Source of the DNA: Marinimicrococcus sp033875255
GTDB taxonomy: Bacteria; Pseudomonadota; Alphaproteobacteria; Geminicoccales; Geminicoccaceae
Assembly: GCA_033875255.1 (NCBI GenBank)
Contig: JAWZSN010000011.1
Coordinates: 62,001 to 126,000 of the forward strand
Direction of reading: 5' to 3'
DNA length: 64,000 nt
Shown: piece by piece, positions 44,076 to 53,470 of the stretch
Layout of the letters: every line of letters starts with the position of its first letter
How positions within the stretch are numbered: the first letter of the stretch is position 1
Notes under the pieces: model-generated
Seen by the model: only the letters and a program-made list of their open reading frames with translations
Databases searched by the model: none
What the model was told of the DNA's origin: nothing
Translations under genes and position numbers: made by a program

Positions 44076-45190
44076 CTAATATCCTACCGCTACACCCGAC
44101 AGCTCACGCGGCATACCGGACGGTCGGCGGCGAGAAGCAGCTTCTGATCCGCTCCGGCATGCGCTGGATGGTCCGCATCACCGAGCGGATGCCGAACGTC
44201 AGCTGGTCCTTGCTGCCGGGCTGCGGCTTTTGCCGCAGCTGCTGCTTGAGGTCGTTGTCGGGTGTTCGTCGGGGTTGTGCTCGGGCGCGTAGGCGGGGAG
44301 GTGGAAGAGCTCGATCTCGCGCTGGTGCGCGGCTACCCAGGCCTTGACCTTGCGGGCGTGGTGCACCCGGAGGTTGTCGACGATGAAGAAGGCCTTGCCT
44401 TTGGTGTCCTTCACCAGGCGGCGCAGGAAGGTCACGAACAGCCCGGCATTCAAGGTCCCATCGTAGAGCATGAAGCGCCTCAGGCCGCGATTGCTGACGG
44501 CCGAGATCATGCTGCCGCCCAGGCGCCTTGCGTGACGGGTTACGACCGGTCTCCGTCCCCTGGGGGCCCAGCTGCGACCGGTCTTCTCGACGTTGCTGAC
44601 CTCCGTCTCGTTGCCCCAGTAGATCACCGCCCCGCGCGCTTGGCCCGGGCGGCGATCGCCGGCCAGGCCCGGATCGCCGCGGGCGAGCGCTCGCGCGCCC
44701 GCAAGAGCGGCTTTGCGGGCTCATCTCCGGCGCCGATGGCCCCAGTGCCGCAGGTAGAGCTGCACCGTCGAGAGGCCGAGCCGGATGCCCAGCCGCATCT
44801 CGATCAGATCCCGGACCGCCCGGGCCGTCCACAAGGCGAAGGGCAGCTTCAGCTGCTCCGGCGACGTGTCGGCGATCCAGCCCTGCACCTGCCGGCCCTG
44901 TGCCTCGCTCAGCAGCCCCTTGCCGTGCCGCGGCGACACCCGCCGCCCGTCCAGCACCCCCGCCTCGCCAAGCTCACGCTGCCGCCTGACCCAGCCGTTC
45001 ACCGTCTGCCGATGCACCCCGACCAGCCGCGCCGCCTCGCTTTGGCTCAGCCGCTCGTGCCCGATCAGCCACAAGGCCCGCCGCCAGTGTCTCCTGCGCC
45101 GCCCGCCCGATGCTGCGAAAGTCCTGCTGCTCCATAGCGAGACGGTCGAACAGAACGGGCTCGTTGTCAGGTAAAATGTTGTGATATTAG
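44076..45190 (-). mobile_element. IS630-family element remnant
   Basis: CTAATATC (44076-44083) and its reverse complement GATATTAG (45183-45190) bound the transposase remnant. Beyond the 8 bp the arms stay imperfectly complementary for about 29 bp. IS630 elements insert at TA, present in both ends. The element is decayed and probably immobile. Confidence 0.6.
44104..45135 (-). pseudogene. IS630-family transposase, several frameshifts
   Basis: Pieces in three frames together rebuild a typical transposase. The N-terminal HTH is LSQSEAARLVGVHRQTVNGW. The middle is LGIRLGLSTVQLYLRHWG. The DDE part is VIYWGNETEVSN ... FFIVDNLRVHHARKV ... LPAYAPEHNPDE, followed by NDLKQQLRQKPQPGSKDQL. At least three frameshifts and a short deletion around 44650 break it. 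The first catalytic Asp (GDE in relatives) is Asn here (GNE), so it was dead or dying. It cannot be functional as read. Confidence 0.85.
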
Positions 45191-45206
45191 CAATATATCC
45201 CCGTCC

Positions 45207-45299
45207 TCCTGCTGGGATGGTGGAACAGGCGCGCCTCACCTCGATGCGGCGGCGGAAGCCCACCCCGGCAGGATCGCTGGAAGAGGTGAAGATCCGCTG
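45207..45299. repeat. Divergent hairpin-unit copy beside the IS630 remnant
   Basis: TCCTCCTGCTGGGATGGTGG ... GAAGCCCACCCCGGCAGGAT followed by GAAGATCCGCTGAAC matches the hairpin unit and its downstream tag seen at 32640-32720. It abuts the IS right end. Confidence 0.45.
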
Positions 45300-45334
45300 A
45301 ACGGCCAAGCGTCGGAGCCGATTTCCGCCAACGG

Positions 45335-45369
45335 AGCCGCCCAAGGCGCTGCGCGCGGCTGGTTTTTTT
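45335..45369 (+). terminator. Intrinsic terminator with conserved core
   Basis: AGCCGC/GCGGCT arms enclose the CCCAAGGCGCTGCGC core and are followed by GG and seven T. It marks the left edge of the tandem hairpin cluster. Confidence 0.65.
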
Positions 45370-45623
45370 GTCTTTCGGGGTTGGCGGCGGCGCCTGGCGG
45401 GGAGGCCATGGAGCTCACGCCTCCGGCACCTGCCCTGCCTTCGTTGGAGCCGGTCGACACGGTCGAGGGCGCCAGCTCGAGGGCAGCGCCGATCGTCCGG
45501 GGGCTCGCCCCCGCTGCCGCAGACCCAACGTCCACGGCCGCGCCACCGCCGCCGGCCCCCTCCCACCCGATCCCGAGATTGAATCAGATCTCACGCGTCA
45601 TGGAATTCCCCGCCGATCCGGCC

Positions 45624-46400
45624 GACGGTCATCCCGCTCCCAAGGCCGTGTGAACGTCGACAAGCCTCCGCGTGCGCTTCATGCTTCCTCAACCCTTGCC
45701 GTGGCATCCTCGCGGATGGTGGGAGAGGTGCGGCCGCAGGATCTGGCGGCGGCGGACTCCCACGCCAGCAGTATGCCGACGACCGGTAAAGACAGTGTGA
45801 ACAGGCGCGGCCGCAACGGCGAAGGGGAAGGAAAAAAGAAGCCGCGCGCAGCGCCCTGCCCGGCGGCCTCGTGGACAATTGGCCGTCGCTGGATTCCCCG
45901 ACGGTCATCCCACTCCCGAGGCGGTGTGAACGTCGACAGACCTCCGCGTGCGCTTCATGCTTCCTCAACCTTTGCCGTGGCATCCTCGCGGATGGTGGGC
46001 GAGGTGCGGCCCGAGGATCTGGCGGCGGCGGACTCCCACGCCAGCAGAATGCCGACGACCGGTAAAGACGGTGTGAACAGGCGCGGCCGCGACGCAGAAG
46101 AGGAAGAAAAAAAGAAGCCGCGCGCAGCGCCCTGCCCGGCGGCCTCGTGGACAGTTGGCCGTCGCTGGATCCCCGGACTTCCCGACGGTCATCCCGCTCC
46201 CGAGGCCGTGTGAACGTCGGCAAGCCTCCGCGTGCGCTTCATGCTTCCTCAACCCTTGCCGTGGCATCCTCGCGGATGGTGGGCGAGGTGCGGCCGCAGG
46301 ATCTGGCGGCGGCGGAGTCCCACCCCAGCAGAATGCCGACGACCGGTAAAGACAGTGTGAACAGGCACGGCCGCGGCGGCGAAGGGGAAGAAAACTATGG
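45624..46400. repeat. Tandem array of hairpin units, period about 280 bp, 2.7 copies
   Basis: Units begin at 45624, 45900 and 46184 (periods 276 and 284 bp) with GACGGTCATCCC. Each contains a hairpin (45703-45777, 45979-46053, 46263-46337) whose arms are GGCATCCTCGCGGATGGTGGG and TCCCACGCCAGCAGAATGCC, then GGTAAAGACAGTGTGAAC. The first two end in an A-tract plus GCCGCGCGCAGCGCC (minus-oriented terminators at about 45831-45861 and 46105-46141). The third is cut off by the IS110 remnant. Confidence 0.85.
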
Positions 46401-46489
46401 CCCGCTCCGTTTGCAAGAGGGTTGGGCGGCGATTGACCTTCAGGCCATCTTCAGGTCCTTCCCGCAACCATCGTGGGCCGCCGGCGCTA

Positions 46490-47536
46490 GCTCCTGCCGG
46501 ACGGCCGTCCCGTCAGCCGGCAGGCATGCCATGGCCGGGCGCGAAGATGGTCTGGCGCCGCAGCACGGCCCAGGCGATCCGCGCCAGCCTGCCCGCAAGC
46601 GCCACCACGGCGACGTTGCCCGCGCTTTCCGGACGATGCACCCTCGTCGGCAGGCGGCGCGGCCACGCCCCGGGCGGGGTGGCGCTGGCCGTCGGTGTCG
46701 CCATCGTCGCCCTGGCGTCCGCGGATCAGCAGGGTCCGCACCTGGTGATGCCGGGAAGTCTCGGCCTTGCCCCGGTGGTGTGCTGGCCCGGCGCCAGCCG
46801 CGGCCATCGATGCCGCCCGCATCGATCCGATCCCGGGGACGGCGCGCCAGGGGCGCCAAGGGGCCCCAAGATCGCGGCCCTTGCTGAACGCACCGGCATC
46901 GCCGACCGCTGCCTCCAGGGTGGTGGCACCTAGGATCCCGAGGCCGGGGATCGTGCCCAGGCGCCGCGCCGCCGGATCGCTGCGCGCCATCCTGTCGAGC
47001 TCGGCGCCCTGTGCCGCGATCTTCCGGTCGAGCCTGCGCCACTCGGCCCGCATGCTTCCGACCGGCGCGCCCACGCGCGCTCGCCGCAAAGGCCGGATCG
47101 TCGGCAATGGCGTCCACCGCCTGCCCCGGCTTGCGTCGCCCTTGCGCAACCATGTGACCGCGCCGGGGTCGCAATGCCCGCCGCCGGTCGACCGGCACCG
47201 CCCGCGCCCCCACCAGCCGCGAGCGCGCCCGGTGCAGGCTCAGGGCCTGGATGGCGCGCTGCGCCTCGCTCTCGAGCGGCGCGAACCGCATGTCCGGCCG
47301 CGAGGCCGCCTCGGCGCTCCCCAGAGCGTCTTGCGCGTCGTTCTTGTGCGCCTCGACGCAGCACCGCACCTGGTCCGGCGGCATCAGCCGCTCCGTGTGG
47401 CGCTGCGCTTTCAGCAGCCGGCCCGGGGTGCTGCGCGCCGCATCCGCCGCCGCAACGCTACTGCCCCCTTCTCGCCCCGATCCACGGCGCTGCAGACGGT
47501 CCTGCCCGGAGCGATCGCGAGTATCACGATGGTCAT
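46490..47536 (-). pseudogene. IS110-family transposase remnant
   Basis: Fragments in shifting frames match an IS110 transposase in order: MTIVILAIAPGRTVCSAVD (start at 47536), VEAHKNDAQDALGSAEAASR, MRFAPLESEAQRAIQALSLH, RAEWRRLDRKIAAQGAEL, RRLGTIPGLGILGATTLEAA, and NVAVVALAGRLARIAWAVL. Several frameshifts interrupt it. The usual N-terminal DEDD Asp region (GIDLG in relatives) reads AIAPG, so a catalytic acid is also lost. Confidence 0.8.
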
Positions 47537-47580
47537 GGTCCCGCTCCTTCGCTGAGCAGGGGCGGGGGCGGGCCATCCCG

Positions 47581-47610
47581 TAAGGGAAGAGAAGGCCGCG
47601 CGGAGCGCCC
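47581..47610 (-). terminator. Terminator-like core after tadA
   Basis: On the minus strand GGGGCGCTCCGCGCGGCC is followed by TTCTCTTCCC, 27 bp after the tadA stop. It resembles the shared terminator core but has a weaker stem. Confidence 0.4.
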
Positions 47611-47636
47611 CTTCGCCCGGCGTCCGACAGCGCCCC

Positions 47637-48089
47637 TCAACGGCGTTCGCGAAAGAAGGCGCGCAGGAGGCGGGCGGCCGCGGTCTCGCCGATGCCGCCA
47701 TAGACCTCGGGACGGTGGTGGCAGGAGCTGCTGGCAAAGATGCGGGGCCCGTGGTCGACGCCGCCCGCCTTGGGATCGGCGGCGCCGTAATAGAGGCGGC
47801 GGATGCGGGCCATGGCGATGGCGTAGGCGCACATCGGGCAGGGCTCGAGGCTGACATAGAGATCGCAGTCGACGAGTCGCGGCGAGCCGATCTGGCGGGC
47901 CGCCTCGCGCAGCACGAGGATCTCGGCGTGAGCCGTGGGGTCGGCCCGCTCCTCCACCCGGTTGCCGGCGGCGGCGAGCACGGTGCCGCCGGCATCGACG
48001 AGGACGGCGCCCACGGGCACCTCGCCCCGCGCCGCTGCCGCCCTCGCCTCGGCGAGCGCCTGACGCATCGGCGATGGCGGAAAGCTCAT
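47637..48089 (-). CDS. tadA: tRNA-specific adenosine deaminase
   Basis: The 150-residue protein has the zinc deaminase motifs TAHAEILVL (HAE, about residues 53-55) and LEPCPMCAYAIAMARI (PCxxC, about residues 83-87). It converts A34 to inosine in tRNA-Arg(ACG). Length and motifs fit TadA; a guanine or cytosine deaminase is the less likely alternative. It overlaps the upstream zinc-ribbon gene by 4 bp. Confidence 0.9.
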   Translation of the reverse strand: MSFPPSPMRQALAEARAAAARGEVPVGAVLVDAGGTVLAAAGNRVEERADPTAHAEILVLREAARQIGSPRLVDCDLYVSLEPCPMCAYAIAMARIRRLYYGAADPKAGGVDHGPRIFASSSCHHRPEVYGGIGETAAARLLRAFFRERR

Positions 48090-48889
48090 CGGCGGGCCGG
48101 CGTCTCGTCGAGGGTCACCTTGAAGGTGCTGGCGGCGGCCGGCGGGTCGACGAGGCGGGCCTCGAAGCGGGTCACCGCCCCCGGCGGCAGCGCGGCCACG
48201 GGCGGATCGACCAGACCGAACTCGATCTCGCGCCGCTGCGAATCGAGGAGCGCTATCCGAAGTGCCGGCAGGTCACGTCCGCTGCCGCCGAGATTGACGA
48301 TCTCGCCGAGGACGAGAAGGGTCGGCGTGCCGTCCTCCTCCACGCGCTCGGCGCGGACATTCTGCAGGTCGAGCTCGCTTTCGACGGTCACCGGCAGGCC
48401 CAGCCGCTGGAAAACCGGGAGCGCTCCGGGTGCGGCGGCGACGATCTCGTTGCGGCCGAGCACCGCGGCGGTGAGGAGGACCAGAGCCAGCGTGACGCCG
48501 AGCCAGCCCAAGGTGCCGGTGCTGCGCGATGCCGGCGCTGCCACCCGCGCGGCGGCAGGCAGCGGCGCGAAGGGTCCTGGCCCGCCAGCGGCCGCCGGCG
48601 ACGCCTGCTCGCGCGGCTGTCCCCGGTCCGGCGCGGGCCCGGACGCGAACGCCCCGGCTGTCGGCCCGGCCGACGGTGCCTGGGCCGCGGCTGCCCCGGA
48701 CGTCGGAGGCTCGGATGCCAGGCTCTCGGACGCGGGGGCCTCGGGCGCCGGCGCGTCCTTCCCGGGCGGTGGCGGCGCCACGAACCAGCGCACGCCGCAG
48801 CTCGTGCATCGGACCTTGCGCCCCTGCCCGCCGAGCACGGCCGGATCGATCTTGTAGCTCGTGTCGCAAGAGGGACAGTTGATGATCAT
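48086..48889 (-). CDS. MJ0042/zinc-ribbon membrane protein with DUF3426-like domain
   Basis: The 267-residue protein starts MIINCPSCDTSYKI with the pairs CPSC and CTSC (about residues 5-8 and 28-31), a zinc ribbon. A Pro/Ala-rich linker follows (residues about 40-125), then one membrane helix (LGWLGVTLALVLLTAAVLG) and a C-terminal periplasmic domain of the DUF3426 type. ATG 48889 is chosen because the motif begins there. Homologues often lie beside ftsE, as here (116 bp, divergent). Confidence 0.8.
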   Translation of the reverse strand: MIINCPSCDTSYKIDPAVLGGQGRKVRCTSCGVRWFVAPPPPGKDAPAPEAPASESLASEPPTSGAAAAQAPSAGPTAGAFASGPAPDRGQPREQASPAAAGGPGPFAPLPAAARVAAPASRSTGTLGWLGVTLALVLLTAAVLGRNEIVAAAPGALPVFQRLGLPVTVESELDLQNVRAERVEEDGTPTLLVLGEIVNLGGSGRDLPALRIALLDSQRREIEFGLVDPPVAALPPGAVTRFEARLVDPPAAASTFKVTLDETPARR

Positions 48890-49004
48890 CTCGCGCCCGC
48901 TCACCACTTCCTACTCGCCCATTATCGCGCAAAAGTTGTATTTTTGGTAGAGAGGACCGTGCATCCGGTCGTTTGCAATAGTTGTTGCACGGAAGGGAGA
49001 CGGC

Positions 49005-49709
49005 GTGAACGGCGGACAGGCGGTCATCGCCCGGCTCGAAGGGGTGGGCCTGCGTTATGGAGGCGGGCGCGAGGTGCTGCGTGGCGTCGACCTCGCCCTC
49101 GAGGCTGGCTCCTTTCAGTTTCTGGCGGGCCCGAGCGGCGCGGGCAAGAGCTCGCTGCTGGGGATCCTGGCGCTCGGCCACCAGCCGACCGACGGCCGGG
49201 CGGTGATCTTCGGCCGCGACTGCAACCGGCTTGAGCCCGCCGAGGCGGGGCTGCTGCGGCGGCGCATCGGTGTTATCTTTCAAGACCTGCGCTTGCTCGA
49301 CCACCAAAGCGTGTTCGACAATGTGGCGCTGCCGCTCAGGATCGCCGGTGCCGGGGAGGAGCAGGTGGCGGCCATGGTCTCGCCGCTGCTCGGCTGGCTC
49401 GGCCTTTCCGAGATGCTGGAGGAGTCTCCGGCGCATCTCTCGCTGGGCCAGCGGCAGCTGGTCGCGGCCGCCCGCGCGGTTGTGACGCGCCCCGGTCTGC
49501 TGCTGGCCGACGAGCCTACCAGCAGCCTCGACCCGACGCTCGCTCGCCGCCTGATGCAGCTTTTGCGCCGGCTGGGCGGGCTCGGCACCACGGTACTGAT
49601 CGCTACCCACCAGCACGAGCTGCTGGCGGAGGCGGGCCAGCGGGTGCTGTGGCTGGAAGGCGGACGGTTGCAGCAGGGGCCGCAGGAGGCCGCCCGGGCA
49701 TGCGCGTAG
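49005..49709 (+). CDS. ftsE: Cell division ATP-binding protein FtsE
   Basis: The 234-residue ATPase has Walker A GPSGAGKS (about residues 42-49), the Q-loop in GVIFQDLRLLDHQSVFDNV (an FtsE hallmark), a signature written LSLGQRQL in place of the usual LSGGEQQR, Walker B LLLADEPTSSLDP and an H-loop at IATHQHEL. It powers septal peptidoglycan hydrolase activation with FtsX. The start is GTG 49005 with GGAAGGGAGA before it. Confidence 0.85.
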   Translation: MNGGQAVIARLEGVGLRYGGGREVLRGVDLALEAGSFQFLAGPSGAGKSSLLGILALGHQPTDGRAVIFGRDCNRLEPAEAGLLRRRIGVIFQDLRLLDHQSVFDNVALPLRIAGAGEEQVAAMVSPLLGWLGLSEMLEESPAHLSLGQRQLVAAARAVVTRPGLLLADEPTSSLDPTLARRLMQLLRRLGGLGTTVLIATHQHELLAEAGQRVLWLEGGRLQQGPQEAARACA

Positions 49710-50560
49710 CCCTCGACCTGCCGCTCGAGGGCACCCCCTCGAGCCGCTTTCTGGCCGGGCTGCTGGCCTGCCTGACGGGTCTTTGCGTGCTGGCGCTGGC
49801 GATCGCGGCGGGCGCCCAGGCGCGCCTCGGCGAGCTCGCGCGCTACCCTGCCATGGTCAGCGTGGCGCTGCCGCCGCTGGAGCCGGGGATGCCGCCGTCG
49901 GGCGAGCAGGAGACGATTTTGGGCCTGCTCCGCCACATGCCCGGTATCGCCTTCGCCGCACCGGTGCCGGAGAGCGAGGTCGCGCGTCTGGTCGAGCCCT
50001 GGCTCGGGCGCCAGGAGGGCGCGCCGCTGCCGCTGCCGCGGCTCATCGACGTCACCTTGGTGGGTGGCGTGGAGATCGCCCCGGCAGCCATCGAGCGGGC
50101 GCTCCAGGAGGCCGTGCCGGGGATCTCCGTCGGCGCGACCGGCACCGGCGGGCGGGGCCTCGCATCGGCGCGGATGCTGCGCGACGTGGCGGCCGCGGCC
50201 GGCCTCGTCCTGCTCGCGGGCTATGCTGCGGCAACCGCCTGGCTGACGCGCCTGAGCCTCGATCTCCACGCCCGCACCATCGAGCTGCTGCGGATGATGG
50301 GAGCAGGCGAGCGCTACGTCACCAGCCAATACGAGACGCATGCTCTCAAGGCGGCGCTCCAGGGAGGCCTTGCCGGCCTGTCCGGCGCCTTCCTTCCGCT
50401 GCTCGCCTTCCAGTACATGCCGGGCCTGGCAGGAGGGACGGCAGCACCGCTCGGCGAAGGAGCCTGGCTCCTGCTCGCGTCGGTGCCGCTGGCGGGCACG
50501 ATGCTGGCAACCCTCTCTGCCCGCCTCGCCGCCCGCCGGGGGCTTCGCCAGCTCGGCTGA
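49700..50560 (+). CDS. ftsX: Cell division protein FtsX
   Basis: The 286-residue protein has an N-terminal membrane helix (about residues 20-43), a periplasmic domain, and three C-terminal helices with the FtsX loop RTIELLRMMGAGERYVTSQYE (about residues 193-213). It anchors FtsE and relays to murein hydrolases. It overlaps ftsE by 10 bp. It is slightly shorter than the Escherichia coli protein but similar to alphaproteobacterial ones. Confidence 0.85.
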   Translation: MRVALDLPLEGTPSSRFLAGLLACLTGLCVLALAIAAGAQARLGELARYPAMVSVALPPLEPGMPPSGEQETILGLLRHMPGIAFAAPVPESEVARLVEPWLGRQEGAPLPLPRLIDVTLVGGVEIAPAAIERALQEAVPGISVGATGTGGRGLASARMLRDVAAAAGLVLLAGYAAATAWLTRLSLDLHARTIELLRMMGAGERYVTSQYETHALKAALQGGLAGLSGAFLPLLAFQYMPGLAGGTAAPLGEGAWLLLASVPLAGTMLATLSARLAARRGLRQLG

Positions 50561-50725
50561 CGCCGCCACCAGCCGACAACGGCCGACAACGGCCGAGAAA
50601 GAAGAACAGGCCCGCAGCGCCCCCGCGCGATCTTTCCCGACCGAACCCAGCTCCAAGCGTGCTTGCCAAGCGCTGACGGCCCCGCTTTGTTGCGCACACC
50701 GCCCCTTCCAGGAGCCAATGGCCCG

Positions 50726-51457
50726 ATGCCCCTGCTCGCCTGGGCGCGCGCGCTCGCCTTCAACATCGCGTTCTATACCCTGACCGTGCTCATGGCCCTG
50801 GCCGTCCTGCCGGCGGCCCCCTTCATGAGCGCCGGCGCGATGCGCCGCTATGCCGGCGCCTGGATGCGCGCGATCCATATGGCGCTGCGCTGGACCGTGG
50901 GTCTGCGCCACGAGGTGCGCGGCCTCGAGCACCTGCCACCCGAGCCGGTGCTGATCGCCAGCAAGCACCAATCGGCCTGGGAGACACTGTTCTTCCACAC
51001 GGTCCGCCCGGACATGGTCTTCGGCCTCAAGCACGAGCTCGGGCACATCCCGCTGTTCGGCTGGTATCTGAAGATCGCCCGCAACATCTTCATCGACCGC
51101 GGCGGAGCGGCCAAGGCGCTGCGCTCGCTGGTCGAGGGAGCGCGCCGGGCAATCGGCGAGGGTGCCTCGGTGCTGATCTTCCCCGAAGGCACCCGCAGCG
51201 CCCCCGGCGCCGAGCCCGACTACAAATCGGGCGTGGCGGCGCTCTACGCCGCCCTCGGCGTGAAGGTGGTGCCGGTGGCGCTCAATTCGGGCCTGTTCTG
51301 GCCACGCCGCAGCTTCATCAAGCGGCCGGGCACGATCACCGTCGAGTTCCTCGAGCCGATCCCGGCCGGCCTCGACCGGAAGAGCTTCATGCGTTTGCTG
51401 GAAGAGCGGATCGAGGGGCGCGCCACGGCGCTGCTGGAGCAGGTGCCGGGCCGCTGA
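50726..51457 (+). CDS. plsC: 1-acyl-sn-glycerol-3-phosphate acyltransferase
   Basis: The 243-residue protein has an N-terminal membrane segment and the PlsC motifs KHQSAWETLFF (HX4D-like block I, here HQSAWE, about residues 83-88), a middle block around IFIDRGGAAKALRSL, and FPEGTRSAPGAEPDYKSGV (about residues 154-172). It adds the second acyl chain to lysophosphatidic acid at the inner membrane. The start at 50726 follows 165 bp of short CCGACAACGG repeats after ftsX. Confidence 0.88.
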   Translation: MPLLAWARALAFNIAFYTLTVLMALAVLPAAPFMSAGAMRRYAGAWMRAIHMALRWTVGLRHEVRGLEHLPPEPVLIASKHQSAWETLFFHTVRPDMVFGLKHELGHIPLFGWYLKIARNIFIDRGGAAKALRSLVEGARRAIGEGASVLIFPEGTRSAPGAEPDYKSGVAALYAALGVKVVPVALNSGLFWPRRSFIKRPGTITVEFLEPIPAGLDRKSFMRLLEERIEGRATALLEQVPGR

Positions 51458-51470
51458 GCCGGCCGGCTGC

Positions 51471-52457
51471 TCAGCGCGGCCGGTGGAACTCCCCGTACCA
51501 GACGGCGAAGTGCCGGAGCCCCTCATCGATGGGCGTGCTCGGGCTCCACTCGAGATCGCGCCTCGTGGCCTCGATGTCGGCGAAGGTCTCGACCACATCG
51601 CCCGGCTGCATGGGCGCGTAGCGGATCTCGGCCTTCCGGCCGACCGCCGCCTCGATGGCCGCCACGAACCGCTCGAGCTCGACCGGCTGGTTGTTGCCGA
51701 GATTGTAGATCCGGTGCGGCGGCTGGCCTTCCCCGGCGGGCGGCCGGTCGAGGGCTCGCAGGACACCGTCGACGATGTCGTCGATATAGGTGAAGTCCCG
51801 GCGCATCTTGCCCTCATTGAAGAGCGTGATCGGCCGGCCGGTGGCGATGGCATCGGTGAAGCTGTAATAGGCCATGTCGGGCCGGCCCCAGGGCCCGTAG
51901 ACCGTGAAGAAGCGCAACCCGGTCTGCGGGATACGGTAGAGATGTGCGTAGGCCTGGCTCAAGATCTCGTCGGACCGCTTGGTGGCGGCATAGAGCGAGA
52001 CCGGCTGCTCGACCCGGTCCTCCACCGAGAACGGGACCTTGGTATTGCCTCCATAGACCGAGCTCGAGCTGGCATAGACCAGGTGGCGCAGGGCAGGCAG
52101 ATGATGGCGGCAGGTCTCGAGGACCACCATATGGCCCTCGAGATTGCTGCGCACATACTCGTAGGGCTTTTCCAGGCTGTAGCGCACGCCGGCCTGGGCG
52201 GCGAGGTGCACCACGCCCGTAATGCCGGCGCCGTGCTCCTGTGCCAGTCCCGTCATGGCCTCGGCGTCGGCGATGTCGAGCCGCACGAAGCGGAAGCCGT
52301 CGAGCTTCTCGAGCTGCCGCAGCCGGCCCTGCTTGAGGGCCGGGCTGTAATAGCTGTTGAGATTGTCGACGCCCAGCACGCGCTCGCCGCGCGCCACCAG
52401 CGCCCGGCTCACATGCATGCCGACGAACCCGGCAGCACCGGTCACGAGGACGGTCAT
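51471..52457 (-). CDS. NAD-dependent epimerase, UDP-glucuronate 4-epimerase type
   Basis: The 328-residue short-chain dehydrogenase-like protein has the NAD loop VTGAAGFVGMHVSRAL (about residues 4-19), VYASSSSVYGGN, catalytic YAATK (Tyr and Lys, about residues 156-160) and the substrate segment LRFFTVYGPWGRPDMA. This pattern is characteristic of UDP-GlcA 4-epimerases (UDP-GalA production) for surface glycans. It abuts the cyclophilin gene, and its 3' end is convergent with plsC. Confidence 0.85.
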   Translation of the reverse strand: MTVLVTGAAGFVGMHVSRALVARGERVLGVDNLNSYYSPALKQGRLRQLEKLDGFRFVRLDIADAEAMTGLAQEHGAGITGVVHLAAQAGVRYSLEKPYEYVRSNLEGHMVVLETCRHHLPALRHLVYASSSSVYGGNTKVPFSVEDRVEQPVSLYAATKRSDEILSQAYAHLYRIPQTGLRFFTVYGPWGRPDMAYYSFTDAIATGRPITLFNEGKMRRDFTYIDDIVDGVLRALDRPPAGEGQPPHRIYNLGNNQPVELERFVAAIEAAVGRKAEIRYAPMQPGDVVETFADIEATRRDLEWSPSTPIDEGLRHFAVWYGEFHRPR

Positions 52458-52509
52458 CGCCGCACTTCCTTCTTGAGCCTGCCCCTTGCCGCGAGTCCGG
52501 CCCGCTGCC

Positions 52510-53052
52510 TCAGCCGGCGTCGGCCGCCACCTGGACCTTGGTCATCTTGCCCGGGTTGCGCGGCGGCTCGCCCTTGGGGATCTGATCGACATGCTCCATG
52601 CCTTCCACCACCTGGCCCCAGACGGTGTACTGGCCGTTGAGGAACGAGGCGTTGTCGAAGCAGATGAAGAACTGGCTGTTGGCGCTGTTGGGATCCTGGG
52701 TGCGCGCCATGCCGATGGTGCCGCGCTCGAATGGCACCTTGGAGAACTCCGCCGGCAGGTCGGGCTTTTTGGAGCCGCCGCGGCCGGTGCCGGTGGGATC
52801 GCCGGTCTGCGCCATGAAGCCGGCGATCACCCGGTGGAACACGACGCCGTCGTAGAAGCCCTCGCGGGCCAGCTCCTTGATGCGCGCCACATGCTTGGGC
52901 GCCACATCGGGCAGCATCTCGATGACGACGCGGCCGCCGGACGAGAGATCGATATAAAGCGTGTTCTCGAGATCGCGGGCCGTGCTGGCGCCGCCCGAAA
53001 GGGTGCTGGTCACGAGGAAGAGTCCTCCGGCAATGAGGTGGCGACGACGCAT
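52510..53052 (-). CDS. Cyclophilin-type peptidyl-prolyl isomerase, exported
   Basis: The 180-residue protein has an N-terminal export signal (MRRRHLIAGGLFLVTSTLSG, with RRR suggesting a possible Tat route). The cyclophilin core has FHRVIAGFMAQTGDPTGTGRG (about residues 73-93), NSANSQFFICF, and FLNGQYTVWGQVVEGM. It speeds proline isomerisation during periplasmic protein folding. ATG 53052 starts the signal; 53070 is less likely. The PPIase catalytic Arg in FHR is present. Confidence 0.9.
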   Translation of the reverse strand: MRRRHLIAGGLFLVTSTLSGGASTARDLENTLYIDLSSGGRVVIEMLPDVAPKHVARIKELAREGFYDGVVFHRVIAGFMAQTGDPTGTGRGGSKKPDLPAEFSKVPFERGTIGMARTQDPNSANSQFFICFDNASFLNGQYTVWGQVVEGMEHVDQIPKGEPPRNPGKMTKVQVAADAG

Positions 53053-53163
53053 GGCCGATCCGTCCGTCACGTGGTCGATGCTGCGGGAGCACGCGCTGCG
53101 GCGCCCGCTCCCTCCTAGCTCAAACCGCGGCGCGGATGAAACGGAATCGGCTTGTGCGCTACT

Positions 53164-53394
53164 TCAGGGCAGGCGCCCGGTGGTGCGCAGCTCGAGATCC
53201 CGCAGAGCGACGCCGGCCTGGCGCGCCGCGCGCCGTAGATGGACCAGCCTGCCGATGCGCAGGAGCGGCTTGAGGAGAAAGAAGAGGCTGCCCAGGACGA
53301 ACAGCACGGCCGCCAGCAGGTCCACCGCGAGGTGCATCCACTGGTAGATCGAATGGGTCTGCAGGATTGCGGCGCGCGGCGGCTTACGGCTCAT
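53164..53394 (-). CDS. Small two-segment membrane protein (YrhK-like)
   Basis: The 76-residue protein starts MSRKPPRAAILQTHSIY and has hydrophobic stretches at about residues 20-42 (WMHLAVDLLAAVLFVLGSLF), reminiscent of YrhK-domain proteins. The tail is basic. It follows the TraR/DksA-like gene by 76 bp on the same strand. The domain call is by eye only. Confidence 0.5.
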   Translation of the reverse strand: MSRKPPRAAILQTHSIYQWMHLAVDLLAAVLFVLGSLFFLLKPLLRIGRLVHLRRAARQAGVALRDLELRTTGRLP

Positions 53395-53470
53395 CCCCGC
53401 CGCGACCTCGATGGTTGTGAGCTCGTGCCAGTGCAACAAGGTCGAGGCCTGTGCGTTCCCCGCGCCCGGA

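Noticed and set aside
46440..47576. Continuous 378-residue frame over the IS110 remnant
   Set aside because: Homology jumps between frames within it, so it does not encode one working transposase.
50561..50640. Short CCGACAACGG tandem repeats and a terminator-like core after ftsX
   Set aside because: Only three short copies, and the core is oriented against ftsX transcription, so no clear function can be claimed.
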